Part shown: piece by piece, positions 42,260 to 52,454 of the stretch
How the letters are laid out: the number at the start of each line of letters is the position of its first letter
Numbering within the stretch: the stretch's first letter is position 1
Assembly: GCF_005281835.1 (NCBI RefSeq)
Contig: NZ_RZIS01000001.1
Location: 600,351-664,350 of the forward strand
Direction of reading: 5' to 3'
Origin: Vibrio profundi
Lineage (GTDB): Bacteria; Pseudomonadota; Gammaproteobacteria; Enterobacterales; Vibrionaceae
DNA length: 64,000 nucleotides
Program-made: the position numbers and the translations under genes
The notes under the pieces: model-generated
Told to the model about the DNA's origin: nothing
The model's database searches: none
The model's input: the letters and a program-made list of their open reading frames with translations, nothing else

Positions 42260-42877
42260 TTAAATTCGGGCTAAAAGTATTTGAGCCTGCTCGATCATTT
42301 TCTTGCGACCGAAAATCAAGTGGCGTCGTTTACCGCCGACTTGACGCCACAGTACAGCACTTCGAATACCAGATAAAAGCAGGGCTCTTACCTTATGTTG
42401 GTTAGAGGTTTGTTGCAGTACTGAAGGAGTACCTGAAACCTGAATTCGAGGGCCGATTGGACTAACGACGTCTAGATAAATGCTCGCTAAATTGCTGATC
42501 ATTTGATCATCAAGTAAATCAAAGTGATCGACTTGGCGTTCAACCATTTGAATGCGGTCACCTAGTTGCGACATCGCGTCATTTCGAGAGGTTAGCTTAC
42601 GCTCGAGTGCCATCAGGCTTATGATGTATCGCGTAATGTCACTGCCTGCAGGGGTACTATCAATACCTTTTACCAAGCATTCCAAACCTAACTTTAAGTT
42701 TGCCTCGCGGCCAAAAACACCAATCGTATTCGCTGGATTGGTATTGATGATTGCATTCATTGAAGCTTCGAAGGCGTCTGAATCACAGTGACCGTCTTTT
42801 GCTACTTGTTGAACCAAAGCCACAGCTTGGCAAATCCCGGCAAACGCTATAGTACGGTCATAAAGTGTATTGGCCAC
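42260..42877 (-). CDS. hflD: High-frequency lysogenisation protein HflD (YcfC)
   Basis: HflD is a peripheral, mostly helical inner-membrane protein that in E. coli affects lambda lysogeny by binding CII; its normal role is not clear. The 205-residue product begins [19 protein letters not shown], the usual N-terminus, and has the conserved central [12 protein letters not shown]. The order mnmA-hflD-purB is the same as in E. coli and supports the name. It starts 49 bases after mnmA and is probably on the same transcript. Confidence 0.92.
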   Translation of the reverse strand: MANTLYDRTIAFAGICQAVALVQQVAKDGHCDSDAFEASMNAIINTNPANTIGVFGREANLKLGLECLVKGIDSTPAGSDITRYIISLMALERKLTSRNDAMSQLGDRIQMVERQVDHFDLLDDQMISNLASIYLDVVSPIGPRIQVSGTPSVLQQTSNQHKVRALLLSGIRSAVLWRQVGGKRRHLIFGRKKMIEQAQILLARI

Positions 42878-42926
42878 GTAACAACTCCTAAGTGATGGGT
42901 TAAATCAAATGCTGACTAATTGAAGC

Positions 42927-44051
42927 TTAAATTCGTTTCTCGATGATGCCACCACCAAGACAAACTTCATCTTGGTAGAACACTGCAGATTGACCAGGAG
43001 TCACCGCAATTTGTGGCTCATCAAAGATAACTTTAATGTTCTCTTCATCAATTGGGATGATTGTACAAGGAATATCAGTTTGGCGGTAACGCGTTTTTAC
43101 TGTGCACTTCAAAACTTCTGTAATAGGGGAGCGATCAACCCAGTGCAGTTGTGATGCGATTAAACCTTCCGACTTAAGAAGTGGATGGTCTTTACCTTGT
43201 ACGGCGATCAATACATTGCGTTTTAGGTCTTTTTCACCAACAAACCATGGTTCTTCGTTACCACCGCCACCTTTGGTGCCGCCAATGTGAAGGCCTTTAC
43301 GCTGACCTAACGTGTGGTACATCAGACCGTTGTGCTTACCAATCACTTTACCTTCTGGTGTTTCGATGTCACCTGGTTGTGCTGGCAGGTATTTGCCAAG
43401 GAACTCTGTGAATTTACGCTCACCGATAAAGCAGATACCTGTAGAGTCTTTCTTCTTCGCTGTGATCAAGTCTTGCTCTTCAGCAATGCGTCGCACTTCT
43501 GGCTTCTCCAATTCACCAACTGGGAATAGGCTGCGCGCAACTTGATCTGAGCTTAGCGTATAAAGGAAGTAGCTTTGGTCTTTGTTACTGTCTAGGCCAC
43601 GTAGCATTTCAGGTTTAATACCTGCATCTAATTCTTCTTGAGTCGGGAAAGTACGACGAACGTAGTGACCCATCGCGATGTAGTCTGCGTCTAGTACTTC
43701 GTCGGCAAACTCTAAGAATGCTTTGAATTTGATTTCTTTGTTACAAAGAATATCTGGGTTAGGAGTACGACCAGCTTTGTATTCAGCAAGGAAGTATTCG
43801 AATACGTTATCCCAGTACTCTGCAGCAAAGTTGATCGTGTGCAGGTGGATACCTAGTTTGTCACAAACGGCTTGAGCATCAGCCAGATCTTCAGCTGCAG
43901 TACAGTACTCTTCGTTATCATCTTCTTCCCAGTTTTTCATGAAAAGGCCTTCCACTTGGTAGCCTTGCTGTTGAAGAAGGTAAGCTGATACTGATGAATC
44001 TACACCGCCGGACATTCCGACAATTACTTTCTTTTGGCTGTTATCTGACAT
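42927..44051 (-). CDS. mnmA: tRNA 2-thiouridylase MnmA
   Basis: MnmA puts the 2-thio group on uridine 34 of tRNAs for Glu, Gln and Lys, using sulfur relayed by the Tus system and ATP. The 374-residue product has the PP-loop GMSGGVDSS (12-20) and the two catalytic cysteines, Cys103 (in ILCNKEIKF) and Cys207 (in [12 protein letters not shown]). The substrate loop [17 protein letters not shown] has an unusual run of glycines. It heads the mnmA-hflD-purB group. Confidence 0.97.
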   Translation of the reverse strand: MSDNSQKKVIVGMSGGVDSSVSAYLLQQQGYQVEGLFMKNWEEDDNEEYCTAAEDLADAQAVCDKLGIHLHTINFAAEYWDNVFEYFLAEYKAGRTPNPDILCNKEIKFKAFLEFADEVLDADYIAMGHYVRRTFPTQEELDAGIKPEMLRGLDSNKDQSYFLYTLSSDQVARSLFPVGELEKPEVRRIAEEQDLITAKKKDSTGICFIGERKFTEFLGKYLPAQPGDIETPEGKVIGKHNGLMYHTLGQRKGLHIGGTKGGGGNEEPWFVGEKDLKRNVLIAVQGKDHPLLKSEGLIASQLHWVDRSPITEVLKCTVKTRYRQTDIPCTIIPIDEENIKVIFDEPQIAVTPGQSAVFYQDEVCLGGGIIEKRI

Positions 44052-44254
44052 GTCTTAACACCGTTAATATTACTTGGTCGCAGATTCTAACAGAAAGAGA
44101 AACAACGTGACAGATCCGAGACAGGAATCACAGTTTCATTTGCACACTTAGTATGCTGGTTTTTTAATAGAATCTAATGAGAGCGAAGTGAGTCGCTAGG
44201 ATGTCAGACTTATATGTGGCATAGTCGCCCAAAATCCAAGAGTAGAGATTAAAA

Positions 44255-44524
44255 ATGTCTGAACAAAATGAGTTTATGCAAGAAGAGCAGTTGATTGAGA
44301 TCATCGAGAATCAACTTGAAGATGGCCAGCCTATCAAAGTGAAAGAAACATTAATGCGTTTGGTGATGACAGGAACACCACGCGAAGAAGCGATTCAAGC
44401 AATGGCCTGCGCGTTAGCTATCGAGGTTTTTGACGTGATGAAGAACGGCGCCGAATTTAATCAAAAGCGTTATTCAGAGCACCTAGATATGCTACCAGAT
44501 TTGAGCTTCATGGAAGGTGAATAA
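44255..44524 (+). CDS. Small acidic protein of unknown function, 89 residues
   Basis: An 89-residue acidic, helical protein starting MSEQNEFMQEEQLIEIIENQ and ending DLSFMEGE. No membrane segment, signal peptide or metal motif is seen. The start ATG 44255 has only AGAG (about 44241-44245) as a possible ribosome site. It lies alone between leftward mnmA and gsk, whose PurR-box promoter starts right after it. I do not recognise the family; the codon pattern and clean frame argue that it is a real gene. Confidence 0.72.
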   Translation: MSEQNEFMQEEQLIEIIENQLEDGQPIKVKETLMRLVMTGTPREEAIQAMACALAIEVFDVMKNGAEFNQKRYSEHLDMLPDLSFMEGE

Positions 44525-44534
44525 AAAAAACACC

Positions 44535-44554
44535 CTGCAAACGTTTGCTATAAT
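44535..44554 (+). promoter_or_regulatory. gsk promoter with overlapping PurR operator
   Basis: CTGCAAACGTTTGCTA (44535-44550) matches the core of the PurR consensus and overlaps a consensus -10, TATAAT (44549-44554). The -35 element is not clear. A repressor bound here would block polymerase directly, so gsk is probably purine-repressed. Confidence 0.8.
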
Positions 44555-44627
44555 TTGAAATATTGCCGCGTTAATAATGGCGCGGTAGAATCCGGCTCCC
44601 ATTCTCCCCTTTACTTAGACTAACTTT

Positions 44628-45932
44628 ATGAAATTTCCTGGACAACGCAAATCTAAGCATTACTTTCCAGTTCACGCTCGCGATCCTTTAGCCAGCCAAG
44701 CACATGAAAGTAAGAAAATGTCGCGCACTCATATCATAGGTATTGACCAAACTTTGGTTGATATTGAAGCTAAAGTGAGTTCTGAGTTAATTGAAAAGTA
44801 CGAATTAAGTAAAGGTCATTCATTAGTAATTGATGACACTACGGCGGAAGCGTTATATCAAGAGCTAAAGCAGAGTGAATTAATTACTAATGAATATGCT
44901 GGTGGCACTATCGGGAATACATTACACAATTACTCAGTATTAGCGGATGACCGCTCTACTTTATTAGGTGTGATGAGCCAAGATATAAAAATTGGCAGTT
45001 ACGGCTATCGTTATTTATGTAATACCTCAAGCCGCATGGACTTGAATCATTTACAAGGGGTAGATGGTGCGATCGGTCGTTGTTTTGCATTGATCACTGA
45101 AGATGGCGAACGTACTTTTGCTATTAGCGAAGGTCAGATGAACCAGCTTCAACCAGATAGCATTCCAGAGAATATTTTTGAAAGCGCGTCTGCATTAGTA
45201 TTAACCGCATACTTAGTACGTTGTAAAGCGGGCGACCCGATGCCTGATGCAACAATGAAAGCTATCGAGTATGCAAAAAAACACGATGTGCCTGTAGTAC
45301 TAACATTGGGTACTAAGTTTGTGATTCAGGATGACCCAGAGTTTTGGAAAGATTTCTTAAAGCAACACGTTAGTGTTGTGGCTATGAATGAAGATGAAGC
45401 TGAAGCATTAACAGGCGAAAGCGATCCGCTTGCTGCGTCGGACAAAGCTCTGGATTGGGTTGATCTAGTGCTATGTACAGCTGGCCCTGTTGGTCTATTT
45501 ATGGCGGGTTACACAGAAGAAGAAGCGAAGCGCGAAACTTCTCTGCCTTTATTACCTGGGTCTATTGCAGAATTTAACCGCTTTGAATTTAGTCGCCCAG
45601 CATCTCGTGATTTATGCGTTAATCCAATTAAGGTTTATTCACATATTGCGCCTTACATGGGGGGACCTGAGAAAATTAAAAACACCAATGGTGCTGGCGA
45701 TGCAGCTTTATCTGCATTATTGCATGATATGGCTGCTAATAAATATCATAAAGAAAACGTGCCAAACTCTAGTAAGCACCAACACCCATATTTAACTTAT
45801 TCTTCTTTCTCACAAGTTTGTAAATATTCGAACCGCGCGAGTTATGAAGTATTAGTCCAGCATTCGCCACGTTTATCTCGCGGACTGCCAGAACGTGAAG
45901 ATAGTTTAGAAGAAGCGTACTGGGAACGCTAA
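44628..45932 (+). CDS. gsk: Inosine-guanosine kinase Gsk
   Basis: Gsk is a PfkB/ribokinase-family kinase that phosphorylates inosine and guanosine in purine salvage. The product has 434 residues, the same length as the E. coli enzyme, and matches it nearly end to end: MKFPGQRKSKHYFPVHARDP, GGTIGNTLHNYSVLADDRS, and the catalytic anion-hole region NTNGAGDAALSALLHD. The PurR box upstream ties it to purine control with purB, 2.4 kb away. A strong bidirectional terminator follows. Confidence 0.96.
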   Translation: MKFPGQRKSKHYFPVHARDPLASQAHESKKMSRTHIIGIDQTLVDIEAKVSSELIEKYELSKGHSLVIDDTTAEALYQELKQSELITNEYAGGTIGNTLHNYSVLADDRSTLLGVMSQDIKIGSYGYRYLCNTSSRMDLNHLQGVDGAIGRCFALITEDGERTFAISEGQMNQLQPDSIPENIFESASALVLTAYLVRCKAGDPMPDATMKAIEYAKKHDVPVVLTLGTKFVIQDDPEFWKDFLKQHVSVVAMNEDEAEALTGESDPLAASDKALDWVDLVLCTAGPVGLFMAGYTEEEAKRETSLPLLPGSIAEFNRFEFSRPASRDLCVNPIKVYSHIAPYMGGPEKIKNTNGAGDAALSALLHDMAANKYHKENVPNSSKHQHPYLTYSSFSQVCKYSNRASYEVLVQHSPRLSRGLPEREDSLEEAYWER

Positions 45933-45965
45933 GCCGTTGAAAGTTGTTGAACTAAAATGAGATAC

Positions 45966-45996
45966 AAAAAAGGCTCCTGAATTAGGAGCCTTTTTA
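45966..45996. terminator. Bidirectional terminator between gsk and hns
   Basis: AAAAAGGCTCCT (45967-45978) pairs with AGGAGCCTTTTT (45984-45995). A and T tracts on both sides suit these two converging genes. Confidence 0.93.
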
Positions 45997-46011
45997 TTTA
46001 ATTCAAATTAA

Positions 46012-46419
46012 TTAGATTGCGAAATCTTCTAAAGATTTACCTGCATCTAATTGCTCTTGGATTGCAGAAGGTGTACGACCTTGACCTGTCCAAGTTTTTT
46101 CATCGCCATTACCATCTACATATTTGTATTTAGCTGGGCGAGGAGCACGTTTCTTTTTAGTTGTCGCTTTTGCTTCACCAGAAAGCGCTGCAATTAAGTC
46201 TTCAACATCAATGCCATCTTTAGCAATCATTTGAGCGTATTCAGCTAATTTCGCTTCACGCGCTTCTTTTTCAGCTCGGTCTGCTGCTTCCGTTTCTTGA
46301 CGTTCTTGAACAACGATTGTTAGCTTATCTAGCGCTTCTTCTAATTGCTCAAGTGTTAGCTCACGTGAAAATGCGCGTAGGCTGCGAATATTTAATAGAG
46401 TTTTTGTTAATTCAGACAT
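46012..46419 (-). CDS. hns: H-NS-family nucleoid protein (VicH)
   Basis: A 135-residue H-NS homologue, called VicH in Vibrio cholerae. It silences AT-rich and horizontally acquired genes. The N-terminal part (about 1-70) is the coiled-coil oligomerisation domain, and the C-terminal part carries the AT-hook-like DNA-binding signature TWTGQGRTP at 109-117. The start ATG 46419 (MSELTKTLLNIRS) follows GGGAAAAGCC; longer in-frame starts to 46485 are not supported. A long AT-rich intergenic region lies upstream, typical of an autoregulated hns gene. Confidence 0.95.
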   Translation of the reverse strand: MSELTKTLLNIRSLRAFSRELTLEQLEEALDKLTIVVQERQETEAADRAEKEAREAKLAEYAQMIAKDGIDVEDLIAALSGEAKATTKKKRAPRPAKYKYVDGNGDEKTWTGQGRTPSAIQEQLDAGKSLEDFAI

Positions 46420-47105
46420 GGCTTTTCCCATCAAGATATAATTATTAATCTTCCTAATAATAAACAGTGCAATAAGATAAGACAAATATTATTTACTATC
46501 TTTAATATTCTCGAATATGTTCTAGGCTAGATTAGTTAAATAAAATAGAAAATAGATATGTTTTATATAACGAATGCTAATGTATCTCATCTAAGAACGA
46601 TGTTATCTAAAAGGTTCAGTAACAATGTACCATTATGAGCTTAATAGAATAATTGCTGCAAAAGAGATGCAACATGTAGCATTTTTGTATTACTGAGAAT
46701 GAACTTTCTTGGAATGATATGTTGCAATGTGGTGATTCATGAGTACAATTGCGGCTACCTGATGCGATGTGTTAGTTAAATTGTTGTTAAATACTAGTAA
46801 CGACAGTGAAAAATACGTTATCGCCGTAGAGGTGCAATTACAAAGAGTAGCTTTTATTGGGGTGATGCCTATGAATAGAAGTAAAAGGTGTAATTGCCGA
46901 AGTAAGTTGTATATCAAAGCAGCTTGCTGGGGTTGTACTCAATAGGTACATCACTGCCATAGTCTTAATATTTAAACTATGGAGCGCTACTGTGGGGTTG
47001 GGAGAAGTGTTCACTTCCCTTTCGCTTAGTTCAACATGAATTTGATTCTATCAAATTTGTCTGCAGTAGATCTCTAGCCAAATAAAAAACTGGTTTTTGA
47101 AGATC
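46420..47105. other. Long AT-rich region between hns and the NhaC-type gene
   Basis: About 690 bases separate hns (leftward) from the antiporter gene (rightward). No ORF here is convincing; a 26-codon frame at 46865-46945 is discussed in the findings. Hairpins are seen at 46990-47010 (GGGAGAAGTG with CACTTCCC) and 47039-47057 (AATTTGAT with ATCAAATT). The AT content suits H-NS binding and autoregulation, but that is inference. Confidence 0.5.
46865..46945 (+). CDS. Possible 26-residue cysteine-rich peptide
   Basis: ATG 46865 opens a frame of 26 codons ending in TAG: MPMNRSKRCNCRSKLYIKAA followed by CWGCTQ. It has two Cys pairs (CxC at 9-11, CxxC at 21-24) and a GGGGTG sequence (46858-46863) too close to the start for an ideal ribosome site. 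It may be a chance ORF in an AT-rich region. Listed only as a candidate. Confidence 0.2.
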   Translation: MPMNRSKRCNCRSKLYIKAACWGCTQ

Positions 47106-48701
47106 ATGAATTTAATAGATTTTGCAACATCTCCTTTATCATTATTGCCACCTATTGTGGCCTTGAGCCTTGCTATCGTAACACGTCGAGTATTGATTTC
47201 TCTGGGCGTGGGTATTGTTATGGGCGCAATTTTACTTGCTGATTACTCAGTAGGTAACGCGCTAAGTTATGTAGGAACAAAAGTTTCTGGTGTTTTCATT
47301 GAAGACGGCGGTATCAATACTTGGAATATGAGTATTGTCGGCTTCTTATTGCTACTTGGTATGATGACTGCACTACTGACTTTGTCTGGCGGTACACGCG
47401 CATTTGCTGAATGGGCTCAGTCACGTGTAAAAAGCAAACGCGGCTCTAAACTTCTTGCGGCTTTCTTAGGTGTATTTATCTTCGTCGATGATTACTTTAA
47501 CAGCCTAGCAGTGGGTGCAATTTCGCGTCCAGTAACAGACCGTTTTTACGTATCACGTGCCAAGCTTGCGTATATTCTTGACTCTACCGCTGCACCAATG
47601 TGTGTAATCATGCCGGCTTCAAGCTGGGGTGCATACATCATGACGATTATCGGTGGTATTCTCGTTACTCACGGTATGACGGAATACTCAGCTCTTGGGG
47701 CTTACGTTCGCTTAATCCCAATGAACTTCTACGCAGTCTTTGCATTACTAATGGTATTTGCAGTGGCATGGTTCGGTCTGGATGTCGGTAAAATGCGTCA
47801 GCATGAAATCGAAGCTTCACAAGGCCGCGGTTTTGATGGTGATACTGATCAAACCGAAGCGAAAGATCTAAATGAAGAGCTAGACATTGAAGAGAGCAAA
47901 AACGGCTCTGTCTCAGATCTAGTAATGCCGATCGTGTCGCTTATTGTCGCAACGGTAGCTGCGATGTTGTATACCGGTGGCTCAGCACTGGCAGCAGATG
48001 GTCAGGCGTTTAACCTTTTAGGCGCTTTTGAAAATACAGATGTAGGCAAATCGCTAGTATATGGTGGTGTTGTCGGTTTACTCGTTGCTCTAGCAACGGT
48101 TCTAAAGCAAAAGCTACCAATGGTAGAAGTAGCAAGAACGATGTGGATCGGTGCTCGTTCAATGTTCGGTGCGATTCTAATTCTTATCTTTGCATGGACA
48201 ATTGGTTCTGTTATCGGAGACATGAAAACAGGTACATACTTGTCGTCATTGGTTCAAGGCACTATTGATCACCACTGGTTACCAGTTATCTTATTCTTGC
48301 TTGCTGGCTTAATGGCATTCTCTACAGGTACATCTTGGGGTACTTTCGGTATCATGTTACCAATTGCAGGTGACATGGCTGGCGCGACTGATCTAGCACT
48401 GATGTTACCTATGCTAAGTGCGGTTCTAGCGGGTTCAGTTTTTGGTGATCACTGTTCACCAATTTCAGATACAACGATCTTGTCTTCTACAGGGGCACGC
48501 TGTAACCATATTGATCACGTAGCGACTCAGTTGCCTTACGCACTTTCTGTTGCTCTAGTATCGTGTGTTGGCTTTATTGTTCTAGGTATGACTGCTTCAG
48601 TAGCGATGTCATTCGTAGCCGCTAGCGTTACATTTGTGGCTGTATGCTTTGCGCTGGCGTATTTATCTCGCTGTAAAATGGCGAAGTGCCAGAACGCGTA
48701 A
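47106..48701 (+). CDS. NhaC-family Na+/H+ antiporter-type membrane protein
   Basis: A 531-residue inner-membrane protein with about 11-12 hydrophobic segments. It fits the NhaC/YheL family: conserved VDDYFNSLAVGAI (about 145-157), PASSWGAY, STGTSWGTFGIMLP and GDHCSPISDTT, the last two of which hold the likely ion-path residues. A hydrophilic, acidic loop (about 235-270) interrupts the helices. It probably exchanges cytoplasmic Na+ for H+, although some relatives carry amino or organic acids. ATG 47106 is preferred over the in-frame TTG at 47097. It is a single-gene unit with its own terminator. Confidence 0.85.
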   Translation: MNLIDFATSPLSLLPPIVALSLAIVTRRVLISLGVGIVMGAILLADYSVGNALSYVGTKVSGVFIEDGGINTWNMSIVGFLLLLGMMTALLTLSGGTRAFAEWAQSRVKSKRGSKLLAAFLGVFIFVDDYFNSLAVGAISRPVTDRFYVSRAKLAYILDSTAAPMCVIMPASSWGAYIMTIIGGILVTHGMTEYSALGAYVRLIPMNFYAVFALLMVFAVAWFGLDVGKMRQHEIEASQGRGFDGDTDQTEAKDLNEELDIEESKNGSVSDLVMPIVSLIVATVAAMLYTGGSALAADGQAFNLLGAFENTDVGKSLVYGGVVGLLVALATVLKQKLPMVEVARTMWIGARSMFGAILILIFAWTIGSVIGDMKTGTYLSSLVQGTIDHHWLPVILFLLAGLMAFSTGTSWGTFGIMLPIAGDMAGATDLALMLPMLSAVLAGSVFGDHCSPISDTTILSSTGARCNHIDHVATQLPYALSVALVSCVGFIVLGMTASVAMSFVAASVTFVAVCFALAYLSRCKMAKCQNA

Positions 48702-48722
48702 CACCATTCAGTTGTAAGTAGA

Positions 48723-48747
48723 GGGAGGCTAAAGCCTCCCTTTTTTA
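48723..48747 (+). terminator. Terminator after the NhaC-type gene
   Basis: GGGAGGC (48723-48729) and GCCTCCC (48734-48740) form a seven-base stem with a four-base loop, followed by TTTTTT. Confidence 0.9.
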
Positions 48748-48796
48748 TGCGTGATAGATTAATTTGCAAATAAGTAAAAAAACTTCGAATTAATAG

Positions 48797-48824
48797 TTGA
48801 AAAAGAATGTCAGCTTGGTTAGTG
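48797..48824 (+). promoter_or_regulatory. Possible his operon promoter
   Basis: TTGAAA (48797-48802) and TTAGTG (48819-48824) are spaced 16 bases apart and lie about 40 bases ahead of the his leader peptide. The -10 fit is poor, so this is a tentative call. Confidence 0.4.
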
Positions 48825-48862
48825 TGGAGACAAGACAGCAAACAACCTAAGAGCTGATAAGT

Positions 48863-48910
48863 ATGCGCAATTTAGTAATGAACATTCATCACCATCATCA
48901 CCCTATCTAG
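48863..48910 (+). CDS. hisL: His operon leader peptide HisL
   Basis: A 15-codon ORF encodes [15 protein letters not shown], with five consecutive His codons. It is the classical his leader peptide: when His-tRNA is scarce the ribosome stalls at the His codons and shifts folding of the following RNA so that transcription continues into hisG. No other function is implied. Confidence 0.95.
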   Translation: MRNLVMNIHHHHHPI

Positions 48911-48932
48911 TCTTTCGGGGAGATTTGCGTAT

Positions 48933-49019
48933 ACCCGGGAGCAGGAAACTCCCGGAGGTTAAGTCAAATAAATTAGATTTAAACCCTCGGGAGAGAAAGT
49001 CTCACCGAGGGTTTTTTAG
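48933..49019 (+). promoter_or_regulatory. His operon attenuator
   Basis: A first hairpin pairs CCGGGAG with CTCCCGG (48934-48957). A terminator hairpin pairs AACCCTCGG with CCGAGGGTT (about 48981-49013), followed by a T run. The segment CTCCCGGAGGTT (48950-48961) can instead pair with the terminator's left arm AACCCTCGGGAG, forming the antiterminator. This is the expected three-way switch downstream of hisL. Confidence 0.9.
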
Positions 49020-49074
49020 TTTTAGCAATTTAAAAATACTTAACAAATTCAATAATTTGCACAGGGATACAGCA

Positions 49075-49971
49075 ATGCAGACACAACGCCTAAGAATCGC
49101 AATCCAGAAAAAAGGCCGCCTAAGTAAAGAGTGCCAAGAGCTACTTAAAAAATGTGGTGTTAAATTTAACATCATGGGTGAGCGCCTAGTTGTACATTCA
49201 CTAAATATGCCAATCGACCTACTTCTAGTTCGTGATGATGACATTCCAGGTCTAATCATGGATGGTGTGGTTGACCTTGGTTTTATCGGTGAAAATGAGC
49301 TGGAAGAAGTTCGCTTAGATCGTGTTGCTCTTAAAGAGCCATCTGAGTTCCAAACACTACGCCGTTTAGATTTCGGTGGCTGCCGTTTATCTATCGCTAT
49401 CAATAAAGACGAACAGTACAACGGTCCACAAGACCTAGCGGGCAAGCGTATTGCAACAACCTACCCACAACTACTTAAAGCCTACATGGACGAGCAAGGT
49501 GTTGATTTCAGCACTTGTATGCTAACAGGCTCGGTTGAAGTGGCTCCTCGCGCTGGTCTAGCTGACGCAATCGCAGATTTGGTTTCTACTGGTGCGACAC
49601 TCGAAGCAAACGGTTTGAAAGAAGCGGAAGTGATTTTCCAATCTAAAGCGACTTTGATTCAACGTACCGGTGAATTCGATGCAGACAAAACGGCGTTGAT
49701 TGAAAAGCTACTGACTCGTATGCAAGGTGTTCAGCAAGCGAAAGAATCGAAGTACATCATGCTACACGCGCCAACATCTCAACTTGAGCAAATCAAAGCG
49801 CTATTGCCTGGTGCTGAAGATCCAACTGTTCTACCTCTAGCGTCAGAACAAGATAAAGTTGCGGTACACCTAGTGAGTACCGAGAATCTATTTTGGGAAA
49901 CGATGGAACAACTCAAAGAGCTTGGTGCTAGTTCGATTCTAGTATTGCCTATTGAAAAAATGATGGGGTAA
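49075..49971 (+). CDS. hisG: ATP phosphoribosyltransferase HisG
   Basis: HisG condenses ATP with PRPP, the first and feedback-inhibited step of histidine synthesis. The 298-residue length is that of the long HisG form, with the catalytic core up to about residue 220 and a C-terminal regulatory ACT-like domain that binds histidine. The start ATG 49075 begins [19 protein letters not shown] and follows AGGGA; longer upstream frames run through the attenuator and are not real. It is five bases from hisD. Confidence 0.97.
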   Translation: MQTQRLRIAIQKKGRLSKECQELLKKCGVKFNIMGERLVVHSLNMPIDLLLVRDDDIPGLIMDGVVDLGFIGENELEEVRLDRVALKEPSEFQTLRRLDFGGCRLSIAINKDEQYNGPQDLAGKRIATTYPQLLKAYMDEQGVDFSTCMLTGSVEVAPRAGLADAIADLVSTGATLEANGLKEAEVIFQSKATLIQRTGEFDADKTALIEKLLTRMQGVQQAKESKYIMLHAPTSQLEQIKALLPGAEDPTVLPLASEQDKVAVHLVSTENLFWETMEQLKELGASSILVLPIEKMMG

Positions 49972-49976
49972 TTGAA

Positions 49977-51272
49977 ATGAGAACCGTTGTTTGGCAATCC
50001 CTGAGTGAATCTCAACAAGACTCTGTTCTTGAGCGCCCGGCAATCAGCGAAGGTGCAAATATTACAGCAGCTGTAAAAGAGGTGATTGGTAAAGTTCGTG
50101 CTGAGGGTGACTCAGCGCTTTTCGAACTGACTGAAAAGTTTGACCGAGTGAAACCTAACTCTATTCGAGTCAGTAAAGCTGAAATTGAGCAAGCTTGTGG
50201 GCGTTTATCTGATGAAATGAAGCAAGCTCTAGAGCAAGCTTATCAAAACATCGCGAAATTCCACGAAGCGCAAAAGCCTCAGACTATTAAGGTTGAAACT
50301 CAGCCAGGTGTCGTGTGTGAACAAGTGACCCGAGCAATTAATACTGTCGGCTTATACATACCGGGCGGAAGCGCACCATTACCTTCAACGGTTCTAATGT
50401 TAGGCGTTCCAGCTCAGATAGCAGGGTGTCGTAAAGTGGTACTTTGTTCACCACCACCGATTGCGGATGAAATCCTTTACGTGGCAAACCTTTGTGAAAT
50501 TGATGAAGTGTACAACGTAGGTGGTGGTCAAGCCGTTGCGGCAATGGCGTACGGTACGGAAACTGTTGCGAAAGTGGATAAAATTTTTGGTCCAGGCAAC
50601 GCGTATGTAACGGAAGCGAAGCGCCAAGTGAGCAATGACTTCCGCGGTGCAGCGATTGATATGCCAGCGGGTCCATCTGAAGTATTAGTCATCGCCGATG
50701 AAACGGCAGACCCTGATTTCATCGCGGCGGATTTGCTTAGCCAAGCTGAACATGGCCCTGATTCTCAGGTGGTACTTGTTACTCCATCTCCAATTGTGGC
50801 AGACCAAGTAACCGAAGCAGTGCAGAAGCAGTTGAAGGAGCTTTCGCGTGCGGATATCGCTCAGCAAGCGTTAGCATCAAGCTTGATTATTATCTCTGAG
50901 TCAATAACTCAGGCTGTCGCTATTTCAAACTTTTACGGCCCTGAGCACTTGATCGTTCAAACCAAGAATCCACGAGAACTGCTGCCACTTCTAGACAATG
51001 CTGGCTCTATTTTCTTGGGCGATTGGTCTCCAGAATCTGCAGGCGACTATGCTTCTGGTACTAACCACGTATTGCCGACTTACGGTTACACCAAGACATA
51101 CTCTAGCCTTGGCTTAGCGGATTTCTCAAAACGTATGACAGTGCAAGAACTGAGTGCTGATGGCTTAAAAGGTTTAGCACCAACAGTTGTTACTATGGCG
51201 GAAGCCGAAGGCTTGGATGCACACAAACGCGCTGTGACTATTCGAGTTGAAAAGTTAAACCAAGCTAAATAA
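49977..51272 (+). CDS. hisD: Histidinol dehydrogenase HisD
   Basis: HisD oxidises histidinol to histidine in two NAD+-linked steps using a zinc ion. The 431-residue product has the family's [16 protein letters not shown], the [13 protein letters not shown] substrate loop and [14 protein letters not shown]. The zinc and catalytic residues are in the conserved AEHGPDSQ and GPEHLIVQ regions. Its Shine-Dalgarno lies within the end of hisG (GGGGTAATTG), indicating tight operon coupling. Confidence 0.97.
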   Translation: MRTVVWQSLSESQQDSVLERPAISEGANITAAVKEVIGKVRAEGDSALFELTEKFDRVKPNSIRVSKAEIEQACGRLSDEMKQALEQAYQNIAKFHEAQKPQTIKVETQPGVVCEQVTRAINTVGLYIPGGSAPLPSTVLMLGVPAQIAGCRKVVLCSPPPIADEILYVANLCEIDEVYNVGGGQAVAAMAYGTETVAKVDKIFGPGNAYVTEAKRQVSNDFRGAAIDMPAGPSEVLVIADETADPDFIAADLLSQAEHGPDSQVVLVTPSPIVADQVTEAVQKQLKELSRADIAQQALASSLIIISESITQAVAISNFYGPEHLIVQTKNPRELLPLLDNAGSIFLGDWSPESAGDYASGTNHVLPTYGYTKTYSSLGLADFSKRMTVQELSADGLKGLAPTVVTMAEAEGLDAHKRAVTIRVEKLNQAK

Positions 51273-52322
<1,050 letters not shown>

Positions 52323-52344
52323 CGAAAGGCTTGCCAGTAATAAC

Positions 52345-52384
52345 ATTTGTCAGCTTTTATTTGATAAATAACAGGCTGACAAAT
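52345..52384. repeat. Large inverted repeat between hisC and hisB
   Basis: ATTTGTCAGC (52345-52354) and GCTGACAAAT (52375-52384) are perfect ten-base inverted arms around a 20-base loop that contains a smaller TTTAT/ATAAA inverted repeat. The RNA would form a long stem-loop. There is no T run, so it is not a classic terminator; an RNA-processing or stabilising hairpin or a remnant repeat element are possible. Confidence 0.75.
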
Positions 52385-52454
52385 GAAACCAATATTTTGG
52401 GTTAGCGTTTAATTTTAGCTAGGCCACCAGATTTAAAATTAAAAGGAAGTTCAA

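Noticed and set aside
46690..46917. 75-residue minus-strand ORF beside hns
   Set aside because: Composition is that of AT-rich non-coding DNA, with no ribosome site or recognisable motif.
48925..49074. N-terminal extension of hisG in frame
   Set aside because: It would translate the attenuator; the conserved HisG start is at 49075 with its own Shine-Dalgarno.
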